Shown in pieces: positions 1-7,521 of a DNA stretch of 47,504 nt. A program made the position numbers and the translations under genes. The stretch is from Gemmatimonadota bacterium (lineage in GTDB: Bacteria > Gemmatimonadota > Gemmatimonadetes > Gemmatimonadales > Gemmatimonadaceae): assembly GCA_016200495.1 (NCBI GenBank), contig JACQES010000319.1:1-47504 (forward strand). Reading direction: 5' to 3'. The notes under the pieces were generated by a model that saw nothing but the letters and a program-made list of their open reading frames with translations, did no database searches and was not told the DNA's origin. Numbering within the stretch: the first letter of the stretch is position 1; every line of letters begins with the position of its first letter.

Positions 1-27
1 ATGCTGCCGCGCGCGTCGGCCTGACGC

Positions 28-444
28 TCAGCCCAGCCAGTTGCGCTGCGAGCCCGTGCGGGCGAGCCACACCAGCGCCACCGCCACGACGAGCACGAAG
101 CCCTGGAGCCCGAGCGCCGTCGCGTCCGGCGCCGCGCCGCTCAGCATGAACAGCGACGCGTCCTGCACGAGGCAGCCGAGGAGCGAGATGACGAGCACGG
201 GCAGCGCCCAGCGCTTCTTGAGGATGAGCGCCACGCACCCGAGCGCGCCGAACCACACGGCGAACGCCGTCGCGCCGACCGACCAGGCGGGCCGGGCGTG
301 GTACATCGCCTGCTGCGCCGCGGTCATCTTCGCGATGTCCTCGGGCTTGAGCATCACGTCCGAGAGGTAGGCGAAGCAGCCGAGCAGGTTCCAGAGCAGG
401 GCGAGGATGGCGACGGGCATGAACCAGCGGGGCGGTGCTTGCAT
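28..444 (-). CDS. Hypothetical four-TM membrane protein
   Basis: ORF 28..534; likely start at MQAPPRWFMPVAILALLWNLLG. Hydrophobic helices; coding-like composition. Confidence 0.7.
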   Translation of the reverse strand: MQAPPRWFMPVAILALLWNLLGCFAYLSDVMLKPEDIAKMTAAQQAMYHARPAWSVGATAFAVWFGALGCVALILKKRWALPVLVISLLGCLVQDASLFMLSGAAPDATALGLQGFVLVVAVALVWLARTGSQRNWLG

Positions 445-559
445 GTCGGTGTCCTCGGCGGCGCGGGTGGGGGGAGCGAACGTCCGCGCGTGGACCGCCT
501 CGAGGCGTCGCGGGGCGCGCGGAACCCGCGACAAGAGTGCAGTGCGCCGGCCCTTCCGG

Positions 560-1117
560 CTAGCGTCCGCCCGTGTCCCGTCGCGCGGGCAGGTCCGCCA
601 GCAGGAGCCGCGAGGTGGTGTCGATCCCGTGCTGTGCCACGTACCCGGCGTTGAGCTCGAGCGCGTAGCGATACGGTACGCCCGGCGCGTACGACGGACA
701 GCCCTCGGGAATCGTCGTCGGGCACGGCGTCATGTTCCGGATCGCGCGCACGCGGCCGGTCGAGTCGAGGAAGGCGATGTCGAGGGGAATGCGCGTGCGG
801 TACATCCAGAAGCCCGCGTCGGGCCCCTCGTCGGCGGCATAGATGAAGAGCATGCCCGCGAGCGCGGGGAGCTGGTGCCGCTCCATGAGTCCGAGCCGCT
901 GCTGGTCGGTGCGGACGGCGAGCTCGAGGTGGAGCGCCTGCGTGTCACGTCCGTTGGTGAAGCGCACGACGGCCGAGTCGAGCACGAGGAGGCGCCGGTC
1001 GCCGGTCTCGGCCGGCGGCGGCGCGTCGCGGCAGGCGCCCGCCACGAGGATCACGGCGGAGGCAAGCCCGTGTCGGAGGCGGCGCAGGATGCGCGCGCGA
1101 GCATGGTTCATCGGCAA
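560..1117 (-). CDS. DUF192 family protein, lipoprotein-like signal
   Basis: LASAVILVAGACRD lipobox-like start; ELAVRTDQQRLGLMERHQLPALAGMLFIY...FWMYRTRIPLDIAFLDSTGRV is typical of DUF192. Confidence 0.85.
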   Translation of the reverse strand: MPMNHARARILRRLRHGLASAVILVAGACRDAPPPAETGDRRLLVLDSAVVRFTNGRDTQALHLELAVRTDQQRLGLMERHQLPALAGMLFIYAADEGPDAGFWMYRTRIPLDIAFLDSTGRVRAIRNMTPCPTTIPEGCPSYAPGVPYRYALELNAGYVAQHGIDTTSRLLLADLPARRDTGGR

Positions 1118-1184
1118 TGCGCTCCGGAGGCGCGGTGCGCAGCGCGGGCGACACGCATATGGAGCCGATGCACGACGCGCGGCC

Positions 1185-1559
1185 TCAGGTCGCCTCGGGA
1201 AACATCAACTCGTTCCCGTCCGGGTCGTCGAGCTGCAGCACGTCGTAGCCCCACCACGCCTCGCGACTCGGGATACCCCGCGCCGAGACCTCGCGCCGCC
1301 ACGCGTCGAGCGCCTCGGGCGTCAGCTCGATGAACAGCCGTCCGCGGCCCGCGCGACGCGCGTCCTCGCAAAGGATGACTTCGCACTCGCCATGGTTGAC
1401 CTGGCACACCGTGCCGGCGCCGTCCCCCGCGTGCCACGCCTTGGTGAAGCCCAGCTGGTCCACGTAGAAGCGCAGCGCGCGCTGCACGTCGGTCACGAAG
1501 AAGACGGGGCGCGCGTACCAGCGCGGCGTCGCGGGGGCCGACGGCTGGGGCGTGGACAT
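1185..1559 (-). CDS. VOC/glyoxalase-bleomycin resistance superfamily protein
   Basis: ARPVFFVTDVQRALRFYVDQLGFTKAW...LDDPDGNELMFPEAT; start set at MSTPQPSAP. Confidence 0.85.
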   Translation of the reverse strand: MSTPQPSAPATPRWYARPVFFVTDVQRALRFYVDQLGFTKAWHAGDGAGTVCQVNHGECEVILCEDARRAGRGRLFIELTPEALDAWRREVSARGIPSREAWWGYDVLQLDDPDGNELMFPEAT

Positions 1560-1803
1560 CGGAAGGCTCCTGGCAAAGGCACCGGGCGGCGGGCGACGCA
1601 TCACCGCGCCGTGCGCCGGTGCACGCGCCGCGAAGAATCTACTGTGCGCCGTACGCCCGTCCGCGTGGCGCCAAGCCGGGAGGTTCGCCTTGGCGCAGAT
1701 CGCATATCCATTATCAATATGCCACTTGCCGTTAAACGATACATCGCTTATTGTTTATCGGTAAGACCGATCCTGCCTGTCGCACCCCGTCACGGAGTTC
1801 CCC

Positions 1804-2328
1804 ATGGTCGCACCGCCGATCGACGCGCTCGCCCTCAGCCGACGCGCGTTGCGCGTGGTGATCGCGCTCAACCTGCTTGCCGGCGCGTTCATCCTCGCGC
1901 TCCTCCTCGCGAGCTTCGCGGCGCCCGACTGGGTCATGCGCGCGCTGGGCATCACCCCCGTGCCGGGTGACAGCGTCCGCGCGATCGGCGCGCGACTCAT
2001 CATGGGGCTCGGCCTCGTCGCGGTGCCGGTGGTGCACTACGTGCTCACGCGCCTGCGCACGATCGTGGAGTCGGTGCGGATCGGCGATCCGTTCGTCGTC
2101 GCCAACAGCGCGCGGCTGACGGAGATCGCCTGGGGTGTGCTCGGCCTCGAGCTGCTGCACGTGGCGATCGGGGCCGTGGGCACGAGCCTCGCGTCCGCGG
2201 GGGTGCCGCTCCGCATCGGGCTCGAGCTTTCGGTGACGCGCTGGCTCGCGGTGCTGCTGCTGTTCGTGCTCGCCCGCGTGTTCGAGCAGGGCGCGCTCAT
2301 GCGCGCCGACCTCGAGGGCACGGTCTGA
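1804..2328 (+). CDS. DUF2975 domain membrane protein
   Basis: Four-TM topology; directly followed by a YozG-like HTH gene, the usual DUF2975 partner. Confidence 0.75.
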   Translation: MVAPPIDALALSRRALRVVIALNLLAGAFILALLLASFAAPDWVMRALGITPVPGDSVRAIGARLIMGLGLVAVPVVHYVLTRLRTIVESVRIGDPFVVANSARLTEIAWGVLGLELLHVAIGAVGTSLASAGVPLRIGLELSVTRWLAVLLLFVLARVFEQGALMRADLEGTV

Positions 2329-2330
2329 CC

Positions 2331-2561
2331 ATGGCCATCCTCGTCAAGCTCGACGACCTGCTGCACGAGCGGCGGATGACGCTGACCGAACTCTCGGAGC
2401 AGGTGGGCATCACGCTCGCCAACCTGTCCGTCCTCAAGACCGGCAAGGCGCGCGCCGTGCGCTTCTCCACGCTCGAGGCCATCTGCGCGGCGCTCGACTG
2501 CCAGCCGGGCGACCTGCTCGCCTACGTGCCCGAGACGAACACGCGCCGGCGGTCCGCATGA
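2331..2561 (+). CDS. XRE-family HTH transcriptional regulator (YozG-like)
   Basis: LDDLLHERRMTLTELSEQVGITLANLSVLKTGKARAVRFSTLEAICAALDCQPGDLLAY. Confidence 0.9.
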   Translation: MAILVKLDDLLHERRMTLTELSEQVGITLANLSVLKTGKARAVRFSTLEAICAALDCQPGDLLAYVPETNTRRRSA

Positions 2562-3349
2562 CCAACCGCGCCGTGTCGCTGCCCACGCCGACGGCCGTCG
2601 CGCCGGGATCGCGCACCGATGCCGTCCGCGCCGGGCGATCGCCCAGCACCCTGGCGCGAAGCGCGGGCGCCCTCCTGCTCGTCACGATGATCGCCGGAGC
2701 GTTCGCGCAGGGCTACGTGGGCGCCCGGCTCATCGTGACCGGCGACGGCGCCGCGACCGCCGCGAACATCCTCACCCACGCCCCGCTCTACCGGCTGGGG
2801 TTCGCGGTTTACCTCGTGGAGATGGCCTGCCAGGTCGCGGTCGCCGTGCTCTTCTATGAACTCTTCCGCCCCGTGAGCCGGACGGGCTCGCTACTCGCCG
2901 CGACCCTCCTGCTCGTCGGGTGCGTGATCAAGGTGATGAGCCGCCTGTTCTTCCTGGCGCCGCTGCTCGTGCTGGGCGGCGGGGCGTGGCTCGCGGCCTT
3001 CGACGCGCGCCAGCTGCAGGCGCTCGCGCTGCTGTCGCTCCGCGCGAACTACACGGCGGAAACGATGGCGATGGTCTTCTTCGGGCTCGCCTCGGTCGTG
3101 AAGGGCGTGCTCGTGCTTCGCTCCACCTTCCTGCCACGGTTCCTCGGCGCGGTATCGGTGGCGGGCGGCGTGGGGTGGATGCTCTACCTCTACGAGCCGT
3201 TCGCGCGGCAGGTCGAGGGGCTGATCGTCGGCACGGGATTCGCCGGTGCGCTGGTGCTCGTGGCCTGGCTCCTGGTGAAGGGGGTGGACGACGCGCGCTG
3301 GTTCGCGCAGAGGAACGCCGCTACCGCTTCGGTCGAGGCTTCGGCGTAG
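2558..3349 (+). CDS. DUF4386 domain membrane protein
   Basis: ATGA overlap with the XRE gene; LARSAGALLLVTMIAGAFAQGYV... multi-TM, DUF4386-like. Confidence 0.75.
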   Translation: MTNRAVSLPTPTAVAPGSRTDAVRAGRSPSTLARSAGALLLVTMIAGAFAQGYVGARLIVTGDGAATAANILTHAPLYRLGFAVYLVEMACQVAVAVLFYELFRPVSRTGSLLAATLLLVGCVIKVMSRLFFLAPLLVLGGGAWLAAFDARQLQALALLSLRANYTAETMAMVFFGLASVVKGVLVLRSTFLPRFLGAVSVAGGVGWMLYLYEPFARQVEGLIVGTGFAGALVLVAWLLVKGVDDARWFAQRNAATASVEASA

Positions 3350-3938
3350 GCTTCGTCCGCTTCCGCGACGCTGCGGCCTTCGTCGGCGTCGCAGTCTTCG
3401 CAGTCTTCGCAGTCTTCGCAGTGTTCGCGACCTTCGCGACCCTCGCGGCCTTCGCGGCCTTCGCGGCCTTCGCGGCCTTCGCGGCCTTCGCGGCCTTCGC
3501 CGGCCTCCCGGCGGTCGCTCGCCTCGCCACCTGCGTCGCCCCGCCGCGGTTGAGCGCGATTGCCGCGCGCACGAGCGCCGTGAACGCCTCGGCGTCGAGC
3601 GCCTCGCCCTCGCGGATGTCGATCGCGCGGCGCGCATTGCCCTCGAGGCTCGAATTGAACAGCCGCGCCGGGTCGGGCAGGGACGCGCCCTTGTGGAAGG
3701 TCAGCTTGATCACCTGCTTGTACGACTCGCCCGTGCAGATGATGCCGTCGCACTCCCAGACGGGAGTGCCCATCCACTTCCACGTCTCGATGATCGCGGG
3801 GTCCGCGGCGGTGATGAGCTGGCGCATCCGCGCGAGCGTCTCGCCGCGCCAGTCGCCCAGTTCCGCGATCCGTTGCGAGATCCGCGCCGAAGCGGACGGG
3901 TCCTCGGACGCGCTGGATGTCGTGCCGGGGCGACTCAT
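3321..3938 (-). CDS. DUF1801 domain protein with Lys/Ala-rich H1-like C-terminal tail
   Basis: DPAIIETWKWMGTPVWECDGIICTGESYKQVIKLTFHKGASLPDPARLFNSSLEGNARRAIDIREGE; tail KAAKAAKAAKAAKAAKAARVAKVANTAKTAKTAK. Start at MSRPGTTSS. Confidence 0.88.
   Translation of the reverse strand: MSRPGTTSSASEDPSASARISQRIAELGDWRGETLARMRQLITAADPAIIETWKWMGTPVWECDGIICTGESYKQVIKLTFHKGASLPDPARLFNSSLEGNARRAIDIREGEALDAEAFTALVRAAIALNRGGATQVARRATAGRPAKAAKAAKAAKAAKAAKAARVAKVANTAKTAKTAKTATPTKAAASRKRTKPTPKPRPKR
3391..3498 (+). repeat. 9-bp tandem repeat inside the DUF1801 tail
   Basis: gcagtcttc x3 (3391-3417), degenerate units, then gcggccttc x6 perfect (3445-3498). Confidence 0.95.
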
Positions 3939-4531
3939 GCGCGCGGCTCCTGCGCGGCGTCCTTCGCCGCACCGGCCTTGGGGCCCCACGATGGCAGCTC
4001 GACGCCGAACTGCGCCGAGTACTCCCCGAGCAGTCGCTGCCACCCGCCGAACTTCATCGCGTCGGGGCCCACGATGCGCCCGATCGGGTCGTCGGCCAGG
4101 GCGTGCGCGAGCACGTCGAGGCAGAGGTGCCAGCCAGCCGCGCCCATCGCGATCCACGGCTTGGCGATGTTGTGCCAGAGCGTGAGCCGCGTGGCGGTCG
4201 CGCCGACGGGCTCGAGCTCCCAGCGGATCTCCTGCCCGCCCCAGCTGAACTCGAGGCGCGTGGGGAAGTCGGCGCGGGTGACCTTCGTTTCAGAGACCTG
4301 CGCCGTAGGCGCGTTCACGGTGGTGAGCGTCACCGGCCCAACGACGCCCATGTTGCGGTCGGCGTCGAAGGGGGCCCACGCGCTCAGGTGCTCGGGCTGG
4401 GTGAGCGCCTTCCACACCTTGGCGGGCGGATGGGGCAGCTCGCGCACGACGACGAGGGTCCAGGCGTCGCCGGACTTGTCCACGCGCGCGCCCTGCGCGG
4501 GGCCGGGCTCATACGAGGTACGTCGGGTCAT
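3935..4531 (-). CDS. SRPBCC / Aha1-like domain protein
   Basis: VVVRELPHPPAKVWKALTQPEHLSAWAPFDADRNMG...RLEFSWGGQEIRWELEP; ATGA overlap with the downstream DUF1801 gene. Confidence 0.88.
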   Translation of the reverse strand: MTRRTSYEPGPAQGARVDKSGDAWTLVVVRELPHPPAKVWKALTQPEHLSAWAPFDADRNMGVVGPVTLTTVNAPTAQVSETKVTRADFPTRLEFSWGGQEIRWELEPVGATATRLTLWHNIAKPWIAMGAAGWHLCLDVLAHALADDPIGRIVGPDAMKFGGWQRLLGEYSAQFGVELPSWGPKAGAAKDAAQEPRA

Positions 4532-4866
4532 CACGGCTTCTTCCTCCGCGCGCGGGGCGTGCGATCCATGGTGGCGAGGTGCCGTTCGAGGGCGTCGAGG
4601 TGCTTCGACCAGAAGCGCCGATAGGGCGCGAGCCAGGCATCGAGCTCCATGAGCGGCTCCGGCCGGAGGCGGTAGAGGCGGCGCTGTGCCTCGACGCGGG
4701 ACTCGACGAACCCCGCGTCGCGCAGCACGCGCAGGTGCTTGGACACCGACGGCTGCGACATCCGGAGCGACCGTTCGATGGCGCCGACGGACTGTTCCTG
4801 CTCGAGCAGGAGCCCGAGGATGGCCCGCCGGTTGGGCTCGGCGAGGATGGCAAAGGTGGATTCCAT
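4531..4866 (-). CDS. ArsR-family winged-helix regulator
   Basis: MESTFAILAEPNRRAILGLLLEQEQSVGAIERSLRMSQPSVSKHLRVLRDAGFVESRVEAQRRLYRL. Confidence 0.92.
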   Translation of the reverse strand: MESTFAILAEPNRRAILGLLLEQEQSVGAIERSLRMSQPSVSKHLRVLRDAGFVESRVEAQRRLYRLRPEPLMELDAWLAPYRRFWSKHLDALERHLATMDRTPRARRKKP

Positions 4867-4869
4867 GAC

Positions 4870-4895
4870 ACGTATATAACCTGATACGTATATAC
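4870..4895. promoter_or_regulatory. AT-rich operator candidate upstream of the ArsR operon
   Basis: Direct repeat ACGTATATA (4870-4878, 4886-4894) containing inverted repeat GTATATA (4872-4878) / TATATAC (4889-4895). Confidence 0.5.
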
Positions 4896-4926
4896 CTGTC
4901 AAGGCACCTTCGGCGCGGGCGATGGC

Positions 4927-5325
4927 TCAGCGCGCGCGCGCCGTGCGGACGTCGCGCCGTTTCACGCCGTCGGCCGAACGCAGCTCGCCCACGAGGCTGT
5001 CGCCGCGCACGGTGAAGCGCCACGTCCCGTTGGGCAGGGTGCAGGTGAGCTGCGCCGAGGCGGCGGCGAACTGGCAGGCGAGCGGGCCCATCTCGACCTC
5101 CTGCCCGTTCACCACCCGGCGGCCGTCGATCGAGATGCTGTCGGCCGCCCCCAGCCGGCTGATGCGGAACACGACCGTCTCGTCGTTGCACGCCGACGGG
5201 CGCACCATGCAGAGCGACGTGCCGCGCCAGACGCCGACGGGGCTCGGGGCGCTGGTGGCGGCTTGCGCGTGCGCCGCATTCGCGAGCGCGCAGGCGGCGA
5301 TGATGAAGGGGAGCGTGCGGCGCAT
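4927..5325 (-). CDS. Secreted hypothetical protein
   Basis: MRRTLPFIIAACALANAAHAQ signal peptide; GVWRGTSLCMVRPSACNDETVVFRIS. Confidence 0.75.
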   Translation of the reverse strand: MRRTLPFIIAACALANAAHAQAATSAPSPVGVWRGTSLCMVRPSACNDETVVFRISRLGAADSISIDGRRVVNGQEVEMGPLACQFAAASAQLTCTLPNGTWRFTVRGDSLVGELRSADGVKRRDVRTARAR

Positions 5326-5362
5326 GGGCACGAGGGACGAGGGTGAGATCGCGGCCGGCCGG

Positions 5363-5860
5363 CTACCGCTCGAACAGCTGGATGAGCGTCCCGGCGTTGT
5401 CGCGGAGGATGACGTTCGCCGCCTCGCGGCCGCGCCGCGGGAAGGGCCCGTAGGCGAACGTGACCCCGCGCGCGCGCAGCGCCGCGACCGTGCCGTCGAA
5501 GTCGGTGACCACCACGCCGACCTTGGCGATTCCCTGCACGGCGGTGATGCTGGTCCGCGCGCCGGGCACGACCGACGCGAGCGGCACGGCGTCGTCATGC
5601 TGGAGCAGCTCCACGATCAGGCCGCCGCCCTCGAGGATCACCACCTGCACGCGCGACGCGTCGGTGCGCGGCACGCGCTTGGTGACGGCGAGCCCGAACG
5701 TTTGCATGTACCAGCGGGCGCTGGCCTCGGCGTCGGGCACGGTGAGGGCGAAGAAGGCGCCGTTGGCGGCGAGGACGGGCGTGGTCGTCGCGGGCGCGGG
5801 CGCCTGGCCGAGCGCGGACGACGCGAGCGCGAGGGAGAGGGCGAGCGTGAGTCGGAGCAT
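5363..5860 (-). CDS. Secreted VOC/glyoxalase superfamily protein
   Basis: MLRLTLALSLALASSALGQ signal; FFALTVPDAEASARWYMQTFGLAVTKRV...ANVILRDNAGTLIQLFER. Confidence 0.85.
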   Translation of the reverse strand: MLRLTLALSLALASSALGQAPAPATTTPVLAANGAFFALTVPDAEASARWYMQTFGLAVTKRVPRTDASRVQVVILEGGGLIVELLQHDDAVPLASVVPGARTSITAVQGIAKVGVVVTDFDGTVAALRARGVTFAYGPFPRRGREAANVILRDNAGTLIQLFER

Positions 5861-6066
5861 GCGCAGCAATCTTGCATGTCCGGTGCGGGGCGCAATGCAC
5901 GCGGAGTCGGGGCGACCCGACCTGGGCACCGGTCGGCGACCGGCCGGCGCCCGTGCGCGAATCCCCCGCATGTCGTGCGCAACTCGGATGACGGGCGAGC
6001 CGCCTACCCATCTCGGCTGACTGCGCGGCGCCGCTCGAACCTCCATGCTGTGACGTACACGGCGGT

Positions 6067-6103
6067 GTCCGCCGGACCAGCGTCCGCTGCAGCGGACAGG
6101 AGG
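6067..6103 (+). promoter_or_regulatory. Paired palindromes adjacent to a Shine-Dalgarno sequence
   Basis: GTCCGCCGGAC (6067-6077) and 16-bp perfect palindrome GTCCGCTGCAGCGGAC (6082-6097), then AGGAGG (6098-6103). Confidence 0.5.
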
Positions 6104-6108
6104 CATGG

Positions 6109-7218
6109 ATGGCCACGCTCATTCGCACCAACCGCGACGTCGACGAAGCATTCCTGCCCACCGCCAGGACGATGAAGGCGCTCGTCTTTGCGAAGCCGGG
6201 CGTGGTCGAGCTCCGCGAGAAGCCCATTCCCGCCGTCGGTCCGACCGACGCGCTCATGCGCGTGACGCTCACGACGATCTGCGGCACCGACGTCCACATC
6301 CTCAAGGGCGAGTATCCCGTCCGCGAGGGGCTCACGATCGGCCACGAGCCCGTCGGCGTGATCGCCGCGCTCGGGTCCGCGGTCACCGGCTATCGCGTGG
6401 GGCAGCGCGTGATCGCTGGCGCCATCACGCCGTGCGGCCAGTGCGGTCCGTGCCTCGACGGCGTGCACTCGCAGTGCGGCGGGAAGGCGATGGGCGGCTG
6501 GCGGTTCGGCAACACGATCGACGGCTGCCAGGCGGAGTTCGTGCTCGTGCCCAGTGCGCAGGCCAACCTCGCACCGATTCCCGACACGCTGACCGACGAA
6601 CAGGTGCTGATGTGCCCCGACATCATGAGCACGGGGTTCGGCGGCGCGGAGAGCGGCAAGATCCGGATCGGGGACACGGTGGCGGTGTTCGCGCAGGGGC
6701 CGATCGGGCTGTGCGCCACCGCGGGCGCGCGGCTCCGCGGCGCGTCGCGCATCATCGTCGTGGACCGGCTCGCCGGGCGCCTGGCGGTGGCGCGCACGCT
6801 CGGGGCCGACGACGTCGTGGACGCGAGCACGACGGATCCCGTCGAGGCGATCATGACGCTCACCAAGGGGCGTGGCGTGGACGTGGCGATCGAGGCGCTC
6901 GGCCTGCCGCAGACGTTCGAGAGCGCGCTGCGCGTGCTCCGGCCGGGCGGGACGCTCTCGAGCCTCGGCGTCTACTCGGGCAAGCTGACGTTGCCGCTCG
7001 ACGCGTTCGCCGCGGGGCTGGGCGACCACACGATCGTCACGACGCTCTGCCCGGGGGGACACGAACGGATGCGTCGGCTGATGTCCACGCTCGAGCACGG
7101 ACGGGTGGACCTCCGGCCGCTCGTGACGCACCGGTATCCGCTCGACCGGATCGTCGAGGCGTACGACCTGTTCGGCGCGCAGCGGGACGGCGTGCTCAAG
7201 GTGGCGATCACGCCGTGA
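6109..7218 (+). CDS. Zinc-dependent alcohol dehydrogenase family protein
   Basis: ICGTDVHILKGEYP...GHEPVGVIAALGSAVTGYRVGQRVIAGAITPCGQCGPCLDGVHSQC; Zn-MDR motifs. Confidence 0.92.
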   Translation: MATLIRTNRDVDEAFLPTARTMKALVFAKPGVVELREKPIPAVGPTDALMRVTLTTICGTDVHILKGEYPVREGLTIGHEPVGVIAALGSAVTGYRVGQRVIAGAITPCGQCGPCLDGVHSQCGGKAMGGWRFGNTIDGCQAEFVLVPSAQANLAPIPDTLTDEQVLMCPDIMSTGFGGAESGKIRIGDTVAVFAQGPIGLCATAGARLRGASRIIVVDRLAGRLAVARTLGADDVVDASTTDPVEAIMTLTKGRGVDVAIEALGLPQTFESALRVLRPGGTLSSLGVYSGKLTLPLDAFAAGLGDHTIVTTLCPGGHERMRRLMSTLEHGRVDLRPLVTHRYPLDRIVEAYDLFGAQRDGVLKVAITP

Positions 7219-7241
7219 CGTCGCGATGACGCCAGGGTGAC

Positions 7242-7275
7242 GGGCGGTCGCGGCGCACGGGGGCCGCGACCGCCC
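7242..7275 (+). terminator. Strong hairpin downstream of the alcohol dehydrogenase
   Basis: GGGCGGTCGCGGC (7242-7254) / GCCGCGACCGCCC (7263-7275): perfect 13-bp stem, 8-nt loop; no clear U-tract. Confidence 0.5.
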
Positions 7276-7470
7276 GGCCGGGTGAGAAGGCCCCGGGCCC
7301 CCAACGCGTTGCGGGCGGCCGTCTTCGGCGCGCGGGTGCGGGGCGACTCCTCCCCAACACTCGCCCCGCCTCGGCCGTTTATTCTGGGCGAACCAACGAT
7401 TTCCCCGACCGCGCTGTCAGAGTCCGTGGGCGCGGCAGGCGATCGTGGCGACAGGCGTGTCGACATCATC

Positions 7471-7512
7471 GGGGCCGCTCGTCCGCGAGCTCGGCCCCTT
7501 CTCCTTTTTTTC
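7471..7512 (+). terminator. Intrinsic terminator-like hairpin with T-tract just 5' of the TonB-receptor start
   Basis: GGGGCCG-CTCG-TCCG-CGAG-CT-CGGCCCC (7471-7498) followed by TTCTCCTTTTTTT. Confidence 0.7.
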
Positions 7513-7521
7513 GTGGCGTTC

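Noticed and set aside
1-24. Possible C-terminus of an upstream plus-strand gene (ATG CTG CCG CGC GCG TCG GCC TGA)
   Set aside because: Too short to support; window edge.
3391-3498. CRISPR-like short regular repeats
   Set aside because: Units are 9 bp, contiguous and in frame with no spacers; a coding microsatellite, not CRISPR.
7276-7521. Cobalamin or other known riboswitch before the TonB receptor
   Set aside because: No recognisable conserved boxes by eye; kept only as an unspecified attenuator-like leader.
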